DNA of 5,072 nucleotides from Actinomycetota bacterium (lineage in GTDB: Bacteria > Actinomycetota > Thermoleophilia > RBG-16-64-13), in NCBI GenBank assembly GCA_003157225.1, contig PMIZ01000364.1:2334-7405 (forward strand), written 5' to 3'. How positions within the stretch are numbered: the stretch's first letter is position 1; each line of letters starts with the position of its first letter. A program made the position numbers and the translations under genes. The notes beneath the pieces were generated by a model that ran no database searches, was not told where the DNA came from, and saw only the letters and a list, made by a program, of their open reading frames with translations. This document shows positions 1 to 5,072 of this stretch, one piece after another.

Positions 1-2763
1 CTGGGCTGGGAAGTGTGGATCGACGGCATGGAGTGCACGCAGTTCACCTATTTCCAACAGGTGGGCGGCATCGACCTCGATCCTCCCAGCGTGGAGCTGA
101 CATACGGCACCGAGCGGCTCACCATGTATCTGCAGGACATCGACAACGTCTTCGACTTGGAGTGGGTGCCGGGCGTCACCTACGGCGACGTGTACAAGGT
201 CAACGAGGCCCAGTGGTCGGTGTACAACTTCGAGCTGGCCGATATCCCGCTTCTGCAGCGGTCGTTCGTGGACTACGAGCGTGAGTGCGAGCGCTGTCTG
301 GAGCGGGGGCTCACCCGCCCTGCCTACGATTTCGTGCTCAAGACCTCGCACATGTTCAACCTCCTCGACGCCCGGGGCGCCATCAGCGTGACCGAGCGCA
401 CCGGCTACATCGCCCGGGTGCGCAACCTGGCGCGAAAAGTGGCCGAGTCTTATGTGGCGGAGCTGACGGCCGGGGCCGAGGCCGCGGAGGGTAACGCGGC
501 CGGGGAGACCGCGCCGGAGAGCGGGGCGGCGGGTGTGGCTGAGAGTCCCACCAACGGTGGTTCGAAAGCGCCTGCCTGGATCCCGCCCAACGACCGCGGC
601 TCCCGTGACTTTCTCCTCGAGATCGGCGTGGAGGAGATGCCGGCTTCAGCGTGCCGGACGGCCATCGACCTGCTGCCCGAGCGCGTGGCGGGCATGTTCG
701 CCAGCGAAGGGGTGGACCTCGCTCCCAAGGACGTCGAGGTGCTGGTCTCGCCTCGTAGGATAGCGGTGATAATGAAGAGCGTGCCCGGCGAACAGGCTTC
801 GCGGGAGATCGTCCAGCGCGGCCCGGCCTATGACGCGGCCTTCGATGCCGACGGCAATCCGACCAAAGCTTGTGATGGCTTTGCCCGCGCCAAAGGCGTC
901 TCCCCCAGAGAGCTCGAGGTGCGTGAGGAGCAGGGGCGCCGCTTCGTCTACTACGTCACCCGCAGCGAGAGCCGGCCCACGGCAGGCCTGCTGCCGGATA
1001 TCTGCCTCAAGATCGTGCGCGACATGTACTTCCCCAAGAACATGCGCTGGGGCTATCGCGACGTGCGCTTCTCCCGGCCGATCCGCTGGCTGGTTGCGCT
1101 GTGGGGCGAGACGGTGATTCCCTTCGGCATCGCCGGGCTCACCTCCGGCAGGACGAGCCACGGCCACCGCTGGCTGGGCGGCCCGATAGACATAGCCCGA
1201 CCGGCCGACTACGTGGCCGCGATGCTCTCGGTGCGTGTCATGGTGGACCACCGTGAACGCGAGCAGACGATGCGGGCGGAGATGGAGCGCAGGGCTTCCG
1301 ATCAGGGCCTCAAAGCGATCGATCCGCTGGACAAAATGGAAGAGGTGCTGTTCCTGGTCGAATGGCCGACGGTAGCCGAGGGTGAGTTTGGGCGCGAGCA
1401 CCTGAGCCTTCCCGCGGAGGTGCTCGAGGAGGCCATGCAATCGCACCAGCGGTACTTCCCACTCGTGAGTGCTGGGGCCGACGCAACAGCCGGGGTTGGC
1501 GTGGGCGCAGGCTCCTCCACCGGCGCGGGCGCCCCGGGAACGCTCTCCCACCGCTTCCTCTACGTGAGCAACGGCGACCCCGCCTGGTTGGGGGAGATCA
1601 CCAACGGCAATGAGCGGGTGCTGGAGGGCCGCATCGAGGACGCCGAGTTCTCCTTTGAGAAGGACAAAGCTACCGGCCTCGAGGCGATGACCTCGCAGCT
1701 GGGCAAGATCGTTTTCCACGTCAAGGCCGGCACGATGAAGGACAAGACCGAGCGGCTTGTCGCCCTAGCCGGCTACCTTGCGGACGTGACCGGCGCTCCT
1801 GGCGAAGCCCGGGAGCGCGCGCTCGAAGCCGCCCGCCTGGCAAAAGCCGACCAGGTGTCGATCATGGTGCGCGAGTTCGCCGACCTGGAAGGCGTCATGG
1901 GCGGGACCTACGCGCTCATGGAAGGGCGCGACCAGGTGGTGGCGCAGGCCATCCGCGAGCAGTTCCTTCCTGATGCCGCTGGTGGGGCCGTCCCCCAGAC
2001 TCTGGCGGGCGCACTCCTGGCTACCGCCGAAAAGGTCGATAACATCGTGGCCGCGTTTGCCTGCGGCGAACCGCCGTCGGGTTCGAAAGATCCATACGGT
2101 TTGCGCCGCGCTGCCGCCGGCATGGTCGCCATCGCCACCCAGCATGGCCTGCGTTACGATGTCGAAGGCCTGCTGAACCGGGCCTATGACGAACTCGAGC
2201 GCTTCCCGGGACTGGCCGACCGCGCCTCGGTTGTCGGTGAAGCTGCAGCCTTCATCCTCGAGCGGCTGGCCAAGGCGCTGACCGACGACGGCATCGCCCG
2301 GGACACGGTCGACGCCGTTCTGCCCACGTCCCGCGATTTCCTCGATCTGCGCCTGCGTGCGGAGGCCCTGCACAAGTTCCGCTCGGGACCGCATTGGGAG
2401 GACCTCGTCACGGTGTTCACCCGCCCCTCGAATCTCGCGCGCAAGTTGCCGCCCGAAGCGGCGGCAGATGCCGCGGCGCTTGCCGCCGGCGTCTCACCGG
2501 AGCTCTTCCAGGCCGAAGCCGAGTCTGCGCTCTTCGGCGCCTGGGAAGAGGCGGCCAGCAGGGTCGCCCTGGCCGTCGAGGGTGAGCAGTACGCCGAGGC
2601 TCTCGCGCTCCTTGTGGCCCTGCGGCCCTTCGTCGATCGTTACTTCGACGACGTGTTGGTGATGGCCGACGACGAGGCAGTCCGGATCAATCGGCTGCGC
2701 CAGCTGGCCGCCATCGCAGCGACCGTCCGCAAGGTAGCCTGGCTGGATCTCGTCCAGGGGTGA
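1..2763 (+). CDS. glyQS: Fused glycyl-tRNA synthetase, alpha and beta subunits in one chain (5' partial)
   Basis: This enzyme charges tRNA-Gly with glycine using ATP in the cytoplasm. The frame is open from base 1, so the start lies upstream; comparison with E. coli GlyQ (from memory) suggests about 130 residues are missing. Fragment residues 1-156 are the alpha catalytic part: [25 protein letters not shown] and the late [15 protein letters not shown]. Residues 157-201 (bases 469-603) are an Ala/Gly/Glu-rich linker with no stop. Beta begins at residue 202 with [12 protein letters not shown]. It continues through an HD-like region ([14 protein letters not shown], from residue 613), [10 protein letters not shown] (from 696) and a C-terminal anticodon-binding region ending in [24 protein letters not shown] sequence. 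Beta is about 719 residues against 689 in E. coli; part of the excess is a Gly/Ala-rich insertion at bases 1468-1548. Fused GlyQS is known in Chlamydia and some other bacteria. The GTG at base 13 is internal, not a start. Confidence 0.96.
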   Translation: MGWEVWIDGMECTQFTYFQQVGGIDLDPPSVELTYGTERLTMYLQDIDNVFDLEWVPGVTYGDVYKVNEAQWSVYNFELADIPLLQRSFVDYERECERCLERGLTRPAYDFVLKTSHMFNLLDARGAISVTERTGYIARVRNLARKVAESYVAELTAGAEAAEGNAAGETAPESGAAGVAESPTNGGSKAPAWIPPNDRGSRDFLLEIGVEEMPASACRTAIDLLPERVAGMFASEGVDLAPKDVEVLVSPRRIAVIMKSVPGEQASREIVQRGPAYDAAFDADGNPTKACDGFARAKGVSPRELEVREEQGRRFVYYVTRSESRPTAGLLPDICLKIVRDMYFPKNMRWGYRDVRFSRPIRWLVALWGETVIPFGIAGLTSGRTSHGHRWLGGPIDIARPADYVAAMLSVRVMVDHREREQTMRAEMERRASDQGLKAIDPLDKMEEVLFLVEWPTVAEGEFGREHLSLPAEVLEEAMQSHQRYFPLVSAGADATAGVGVGAGSSTGAGAPGTLSHRFLYVSNGDPAWLGEITNGNERVLEGRIEDAEFSFEKDKATGLEAMTSQLGKIVFHVKAGTMKDKTERLVALAGYLADVTGAPGEARERALEAARLAKADQVSIMVREFADLEGVMGGTYALMEGRDQVVAQAIREQFLPDAAGGAVPQTLAGALLATAEKVDNIVAAFACGEPPSGSKDPYGLRRAAAGMVAIATQHGLRYDVEGLLNRAYDELERFPGLADRASVVGEAAAFILERLAKALTDDGIARDTVDAVLPTSRDFLDLRLRAEALHKFRSGPHWEDLVTVFTRPSNLARKLPPEAAADAAALAAGVSPELFQAEAESALFGAWEEAASRVALAVEGEQYAEALALLVALRPFVDRYFDDVLVMADDEAVRINRLRQLAAIAATVRKVAWLDLVQG

Positions 2764-2791
2764 CGACCCGCACCAAGGCCTTCCAGTCTAG

Positions 2792-2974
2792 ACGGCCGCC
2801 TTCACCTCGCTCGACGCCGGGCATCTGGCAGGCCTACCTTGGGGAATGCTCAGCCAGACCGGCTCGGGCACCATCCGCGGCTCGGTGCTCTGCGGTGGCT
2901 CCTACACGGCGAGCGGTGGCTGCGACCTGGAGTATGACCAGGGGGTCCTGGACAAGCTCAGCCAGCTCGGAACT
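2792..2974 (+). pseudogene. Probable remnant of a PilX-like pilus-associated protein gene (C-terminal piece)
   Basis: Frame 2 is open after the TAG at 2789-2791 and reads AAFTSLDAGHLAGLPWGM, then a stretch containing GTIRGSVLCGGSYTASGGC and LEYDQGVLDKL. Small beta-strand repeats ending in a 'YD..VL..L' pattern recall the C-terminal ends of PilX-like or DUF7305-like type IV pilus-associated proteins. That match is from memory and no search was run. By my count about 51 of 61 codons from 2792 to 2974 end in G or C, as in real genes here. Downstream the figure drops to about half, and the frame runs into the hairpin before stopping at 3086-3088. No ribosome binding site precedes the only ATG (2846), and the N-terminal pilin part is absent. 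I read it as a decayed 3' fragment. It could instead be a small real protein of about 80 residues starting at 2846, or chance. Confidence 0.35.
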
Positions 2975-2988
2975 CGCCCAGTCCCTGG

Positions 2989-3008
2989 GCTCGGATTTGC
3001 TCGGATTG
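2989..3008. repeat. Two tandem 10-base units (GCTCGGATT plus one base)
   Basis: The unit GCTCGGATT occurs at 2989-2997 and again at 2999-3007, with a 10-base period. The pair is bracketed by CCTGGGC at 2984-2990 and 3011-3017. It lies in the gap between the converging glyQS and radical SAM genes, between the pilus-like remnant and the hairpin. It may be a small slippage duplication. No function is evident, and the copy number is too low to call a repeat family. Confidence 0.5.
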
Positions 3009-3040
3009 TGCCTGGGCACACCCTCTCGATACCAGAGACA

Positions 3041-3069
3041 CGAGAGGCCGGGCAGTGCCCGGCCTCTCG
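3041..3069. terminator. Strong hairpin between convergent genes, probable intrinsic terminator
   Basis: The arm CGAGAGGCCGGGC (3041-3053) and its exact reverse complement GCCCGGCCTCTCG (3057-3069) enclose the three-base loop AGT, giving a 13-bp GC-rich perfect stem. It lies 31 bases past the stop codon of the - strand radical SAM gene, the usual spacing for a terminator. The - strand sequence after the stem reads TGTCTCTGGT, a weak but T-biased tail. On the + strand the following bases (GCTTCCCGTAA) are poorer, and the hairpin is 277 bases past the glyQS stop. It therefore probably serves the radical SAM gene first and may act as a backstop for glyQS. Neither side has a classical run of Ts. 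Confidence 0.75.
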
Positions 3070-3100
3070 GCTTCCCGTAAGGTCCTAGCGGCAACACGCG

Positions 3101-4579
3101 TCAGTCGCGCGCGCCCACCTTGTCGGCCGCCGCGGGACCGGCTTCCTCAGCCAGCACGTCGGCGTCGGCACCTCTCTTGAGGCGCTTGTTGTAGTCGGGG
3201 TCGCTCTCCAGCCACTTGTGGGCCCACGTGGTCTCCTGCCAGACGGGCGTGAGCGCCTCGCGCACCTGCTTTGCATAGACGTGCAGCTCAGGCTGCATCT
3301 CGTTGAGCATCGTCAGGGCGCCGTCGTGGGTCGGATAGGCGCCGTTGCGCTCCACGGCCTTCTTCATCACGCCAGGATGGTCGATGAGCGGACAGGGGAG
3401 CAGCAGGTTCTTGCCGAAGGGCGCCATGTTGCGGAGATCTTTGAAGAAGTCGGAAGACAGGCATTCGATCAGCGACTTCTCCTTGATGTTGTCCGTCGCG
3501 AAGTGGGCGAAGATGCACGGTTCCACGTCGCCCTTGTTGTTGATGTGGATGTACTTGCGTCCACCCGACAGGCAGCCGCCGGTAAGCGGACCGTCGCCCC
3601 AGAAGTCGGCCACCAGAATGGGCCTGGTGTTGCGGATGTGCATGACGCGTTCGTGCAGTCGCACGCGCTGCTCAGCGTTGGGCATCAGGCTGAGGTCGGG
3701 CTCGCGGCCCACCGGCATGTACAGGAAGTACCAGCCGTAGAACGCGCCCTTTTCGACCATGAGGTCGGCGAACTCTTCAGAGGTGATCTCGTCGATGTTC
3801 TGGCTGGTTGCCGTGGCGGAAAAGGCGAACATGGCCCCACGCTCGCGCAGACGGTCCATGGCCGCCATGATGCGGTCGTAGGTGCCGGCGCCCCTGCGGG
3901 CGTCAGTGGCTTCCCGGCCGCCCTCGATGCTGATGGTCGGGCACACGTTGCCCAACTCGACGATACGGTCTGCCACCCGGTCGTTGATCATGGTGGCGTT
4001 GGTGAACGGCGTGAACACCGACTGAGGATGACGCTCGGCCACGTCCAACAGATGCCGCCACACAAAGGGCTCTCCCCCCAGCGGGACGAACATTCGGGAT
4101 CCGAGCTCCTCACACTGGTTGATGATGTTCTCGACTTCGTCCTCACTGAGGTCCTGCTCACAGTCGTACTCCGAGGCGTAGCAGCCGACGCACTTCAGGT
4201 TGCACCGCATGGACGGGCTGATGAGGATCGCCGTGGGCGAGGTGATTCCGTATTCCTTGAGAAGCGACCCGGTGAGTTCGGGATCGCGCATGAAGAAGTT
4301 GGCCATCATTCCGGCAACGAAACGTTTACGTACATTAGGATGAAGATGACGAATGTTCTTGAAGAACGTATTGCCGGGATTGCCTGGGGCCGTGTAGCTC
4401 TTCAGCCACTCAGCGATCATGTGTTGCTGCGGCGATTTGGCGGTTCGCTTCACAGCGGCCGTCAGACCCCGCATGGCCAGGTCCGAACTGCCGACCAACG
4501 TCAGGGCCGCCGAGATGATGGAGGCGGTCCTCTCGTAGTCGCGTCGTTCCCGAGCTTGTAGCAACGATTGCTCGGGCAT
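3101..4579 (-). CDS. Radical SAM protein with three-cysteine twitch/SPASM-like C-terminal region, function unknown
   Basis: The predicted product is a 492-residue cytoplasmic iron-sulfur enzyme that cleaves S-adenosylmethionine to start radical chemistry; its substrate is unknown. Residues 1-115 form a mostly helical N-terminal region. The radical SAM core opens with CNLKCVGC (Cys126, Cys130, Cys133, followed by Tyr134), then GGEP at 168-171 and SIEG at 217-220, with the DARRGAGTY segment resembling SPASM-family enzymes. The C-terminal region has GC336LSGGRKY, GDVEPC355, a DNIKEKSL stretch and LLPC396PLIDHPG. This is three cysteines rather than the seven of a full SPASM domain, so probably one auxiliary cluster. 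The tail after about residue 470 is Ala/Asp-rich and probably unstructured. The start at 4579 is chosen because AAAGGAG sits five bases upstream; a 33-codon longer frame exists without such a site. Similar proteins occur in many anaerobes (from memory). The gene converges on glyQS and diverges from ppdK. Confidence 0.92.
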   Translation of the reverse strand: MPEQSLLQARERRDYERTASIISAALTLVGSSDLAMRGLTAAVKRTAKSPQQHMIAEWLKSYTAPGNPGNTFFKNIRHLHPNVRKRFVAGMMANFFMRDPELTGSLLKEYGITSPTAILISPSMRCNLKCVGCYASEYDCEQDLSEDEVENIINQCEELGSRMFVPLGGEPFVWRHLLDVAERHPQSVFTPFTNATMINDRVADRIVELGNVCPTISIEGGREATDARRGAGTYDRIMAAMDRLRERGAMFAFSATATSQNIDEITSEEFADLMVEKGAFYGWYFLYMPVGREPDLSLMPNAEQRVRLHERVMHIRNTRPILVADFWGDGPLTGGCLSGGRKYIHINNKGDVEPCIFAHFATDNIKEKSLIECLSSDFFKDLRNMAPFGKNLLLPCPLIDHPGVMKKAVERNGAYPTHDGALTMLNEMQPELHVYAKQVREALTPVWQETTWAHKWLESDPDYNKRLKRGADADVLAEEAGPAAADKVGARD

Positions 4580-4584
4580 TCCAA

Positions 4585-4591
4585 CTCCTTT
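4585..4591 (-). promoter_or_regulatory. Ribosome binding site of the radical SAM gene
   Basis: Read on the - strand, AAAGGAG is followed by TTGGA and then ATG at 4579. It is a near-perfect Shine-Dalgarno match at close but workable spacing. It decides the start: the in-frame upstream ATGs at 4621 and 4678 have no comparable site. Confidence 0.85.
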
Positions 4592-4621
4592 CTGTTCAGG
4601 GACGAGTCTTTTGGAGCTCAT

Positions 4622-4630
4622 ACCATAACA
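4622..4630 (-). promoter_or_regulatory. Possible extended -10 element for the radical SAM gene
   Basis: The - strand reads TGTTATGGT, which fits the extended -10 pattern TGnTATAAT with four of six core bases. It lies about 43 bases before the start codon. No convincing -35 is found 17 bases upstream (AGCGAA), so the promoter would rely on the TG extension. This is a weak call from consensus alone. Confidence 0.3.
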
Positions 4631-4638
4631 CAGGCTGC

Positions 4639-4667
4639 GCCGGGTTCGCTCGACGGAAGCGCCCGGC
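4639..4667. promoter_or_regulatory. Imperfect inverted repeat in the divergent intergenic region, possible operator
   Basis: GCCGGG (4639-4644) pairs with CCCGGC (4662-4667). After a two-base TT bulge, CGCT (4647-4650) pairs with AGCG (4658-4661), leaving a seven-base loop. The ten paired positions sit between the candidate -10 of the radical SAM gene and the candidate -35 of ppdK, where a shared regulator could bind. In GC-rich DNA such a repeat can arise by chance. Confidence 0.3.
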
Positions 4668-4700
4668 TTGCTTCCCAACCTGGGCGAGCTTCGTTAGAAT
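4668..4700 (+). promoter_or_regulatory. Possible ppdK promoter
   Basis: TAGAAT at 4695-4700 matches the -10 consensus at five of six positions and lies in the most AT-rich part of the gap, 57 bases before the ppdK start. The best upstream element is TTGCTT (4668-4673), with only three matches and a 21-base spacer, longer than ideal. The -10 is plausible and the -35 is weak. Confidence 0.35.
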
Positions 4701-4740
4701 TACGGGTTCCGGGGGATGGTTCGCGGTATTGCAGAATCTC

Positions 4741-4748
4741 GAAGGGAG
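4741..4748 (+). promoter_or_regulatory. Ribosome binding site of ppdK
   Basis: GAAGGGAG ends nine bases before the ATG at 4758. It favours that start over the in-frame ATG at 4716, which follows a G run with no spacer, and over the ATG at 4750, which reads only ATG GTC TGA. Confidence 0.75.
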
Positions 4749-4757
4749 TATGGTCTG

Positions 4758-5072
4758 ATGAGCCCCAGCAAGTACGTGTACGATTTCTCCGAAGGCAACG
4801 CCGGCATGAAGCCCCTGCTCGGGGGCAAGGGCGCCAACCTGGCGGAGATGACCGGGCTAGGGATACCCGTACCTCCCGGCTTCATCGTGACGACCGCCGC
4901 CTGCGTCTACTATTCCGCCAACGGCTCCTACCCCGACGGGCTCAAGGAAGAGATCGAGAACCACCTGCACACCCTTGAGAAGCTCACCGGCAAGACGCTG
5001 GGCGACCCTGCGAAACCGCTTCTGCTCTCCATCCGCTCCGGCGCCGTCTTCTCCATGCCGGGCATGATGGAC
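4758..5072 (+). CDS. ppdK: Pyruvate, phosphate dikinase, N-terminal part (3' partial)
   Basis: PPDK catalyses the reversible reaction of pyruvate, ATP and phosphate to phosphoenolpyruvate, AMP and pyrophosphate in the cytoplasm. It links glycolysis and gluconeogenesis in many anaerobes. Only 105 residues are present; the family is usually about 870-900 residues, so the phosphohistidine and PEP-binding domains lie beyond the window. The start of the nucleotide-binding domain is clear: KYVYDF at 5-10, LLGGKGANLAEM at 20-31, VPPGF at 38-42 and SIRSGAVFSMPGMMD at the window end. Lys24 and Arg93 correspond by position to the ATP-binding Lys22 and Arg92 of the Clostridium symbiosum enzyme (from memory). 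The related PEP synthase lacks this arrangement at its N-terminus. The start fits the family's N-terminal length and its ribosome binding site; an in-frame ATG at 4716 would add 14 residues. The gene is divergent from the radical SAM gene, with a 178-base gap. Confidence 0.95.
   Translation, partial: MSPSKYVYDFSEGNAGMKPLLGGKGANLAEMTGLGIPVPPGFIVTTAACVYYSANGSYPDGLKEEIENHLHTLEKLTGKTLGDPAKPLLLSIRSGAVFSMPGMMD

Noticed and set aside
646..1719. A 357-codon open frame on the - strand opposite glyQS
   Set aside because: It is a compositional shadow of the conserved GlyRS beta coding frame, and its translation shows no family motifs.
2786..2793. Perfect 8-base palindrome GTCTAGAC just after glyQS
   Set aside because: It contains the CTAG core, often scarce in bacterial DNA, but a single 8-base palindrome with no partner or context is not evidence of a site.
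2760..3080. A 106-codon + strand frame starting at the glyQS stop
   Set aside because: The translation is an Arg/Pro/Ser/Ala-rich shadow. The frame-2 reading of the same bases shows the better codon bias, and this frame also runs through the terminator hairpin.
2834..3097. An 87-codon - strand frame in the gap after the radical SAM gene
   Set aside because: It spans the strong hairpin, lacks a ribosome binding site I can see, and has no recognisable motifs.
3218..4561. A 447-codon open frame on the + strand opposite the radical SAM gene
   Set aside because: Long stop-free antisense frames are common opposite G/C-ending genes. Its translation is rich in His, Val, Gly and Arg without recognisable motifs, while the - strand frame has clear radical SAM motifs.
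4580..4678. A 33-codon N-terminal extension of the radical SAM protein starting at 4678
   Set aside because: It has no ribosome binding site, covers the likely promoter region, and the ATG at 4579 has AAAGGAG in place.
4568..4978. A 136-codon + strand frame across the divergent gap into ppdK
   Set aside because: It overlaps the real ppdK frame, which has unmistakable PPDK motifs. Its own translation becomes Arg-rich shadow sequence within ppdK.

Overview
This is a GC-rich bacterial window whose coding frames strongly prefer G or C at third codon positions. It holds three real protein genes. At the left edge is the 3' part of a gene for a fused glycyl-tRNA synthetase (alpha and beta subunits in one chain, + strand). 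In the middle is a radical SAM protein gene (- strand). At the right edge is the start of a pyruvate, phosphate dikinase gene (+ strand). No RNA genes, CRISPR arrays, insertion sequences or integrases are visible. The bacterial alpha/beta-type GlyRS, a PPDK and an anaerobe-type radical SAM enzyme together suggest an anaerobic or facultatively anaerobic high-GC bacterium. A deep actinobacterial lineage such as Coriobacteriia is my best guess. That is inference from gene content and remembered neighbourhoods, not a proven assignment.

Layout. Bases 1-2763 encode the fused GlyQS protein; about 130 N-terminal residues lie outside the window. Bases 2764-3100 are a 337-base gap between convergent genes. 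The gap holds a coding-like stretch (about 2792-2974) that resembles the C-terminal end of a PilX-like pilus-associated protein and looks like a gene remnant. It then holds a short tandem repeat and a perfect 13-bp hairpin (3041-3069) placed to terminate the radical SAM gene and possibly glyQS. Bases 3101-4579 (- strand) encode a 492-residue radical SAM protein with a helical N-terminal domain, a CxxxCxxC cluster motif and a three-cysteine twitch/SPASM-like C-terminal region. Bases 4580-4757 are a divergent promoter region with an imperfect inverted repeat and a good ribosome binding site for each gene. Bases 4758-5072 encode the first 105 residues of PPDK.

How the genes relate. GlyQS charges tRNA-Gly and PPDK interconverts pyruvate and PEP. 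From memory, glyQ-glyS lies close to ppdK, often with a PPDK regulatory protein gene between them, in many Firmicutes and Coriobacteriia. Here that spot is occupied by an opposite-strand radical SAM gene and a pilus-gene remnant, which suggests local rearrangement. The sequence shows no functional link between the radical SAM enzyme and its neighbours. The features most worth a second look are the uncharacterised radical SAM protein, a run of eleven A/T-ending codons inside it, the gene remnant, and the two low-complexity insertions in GlyQS.
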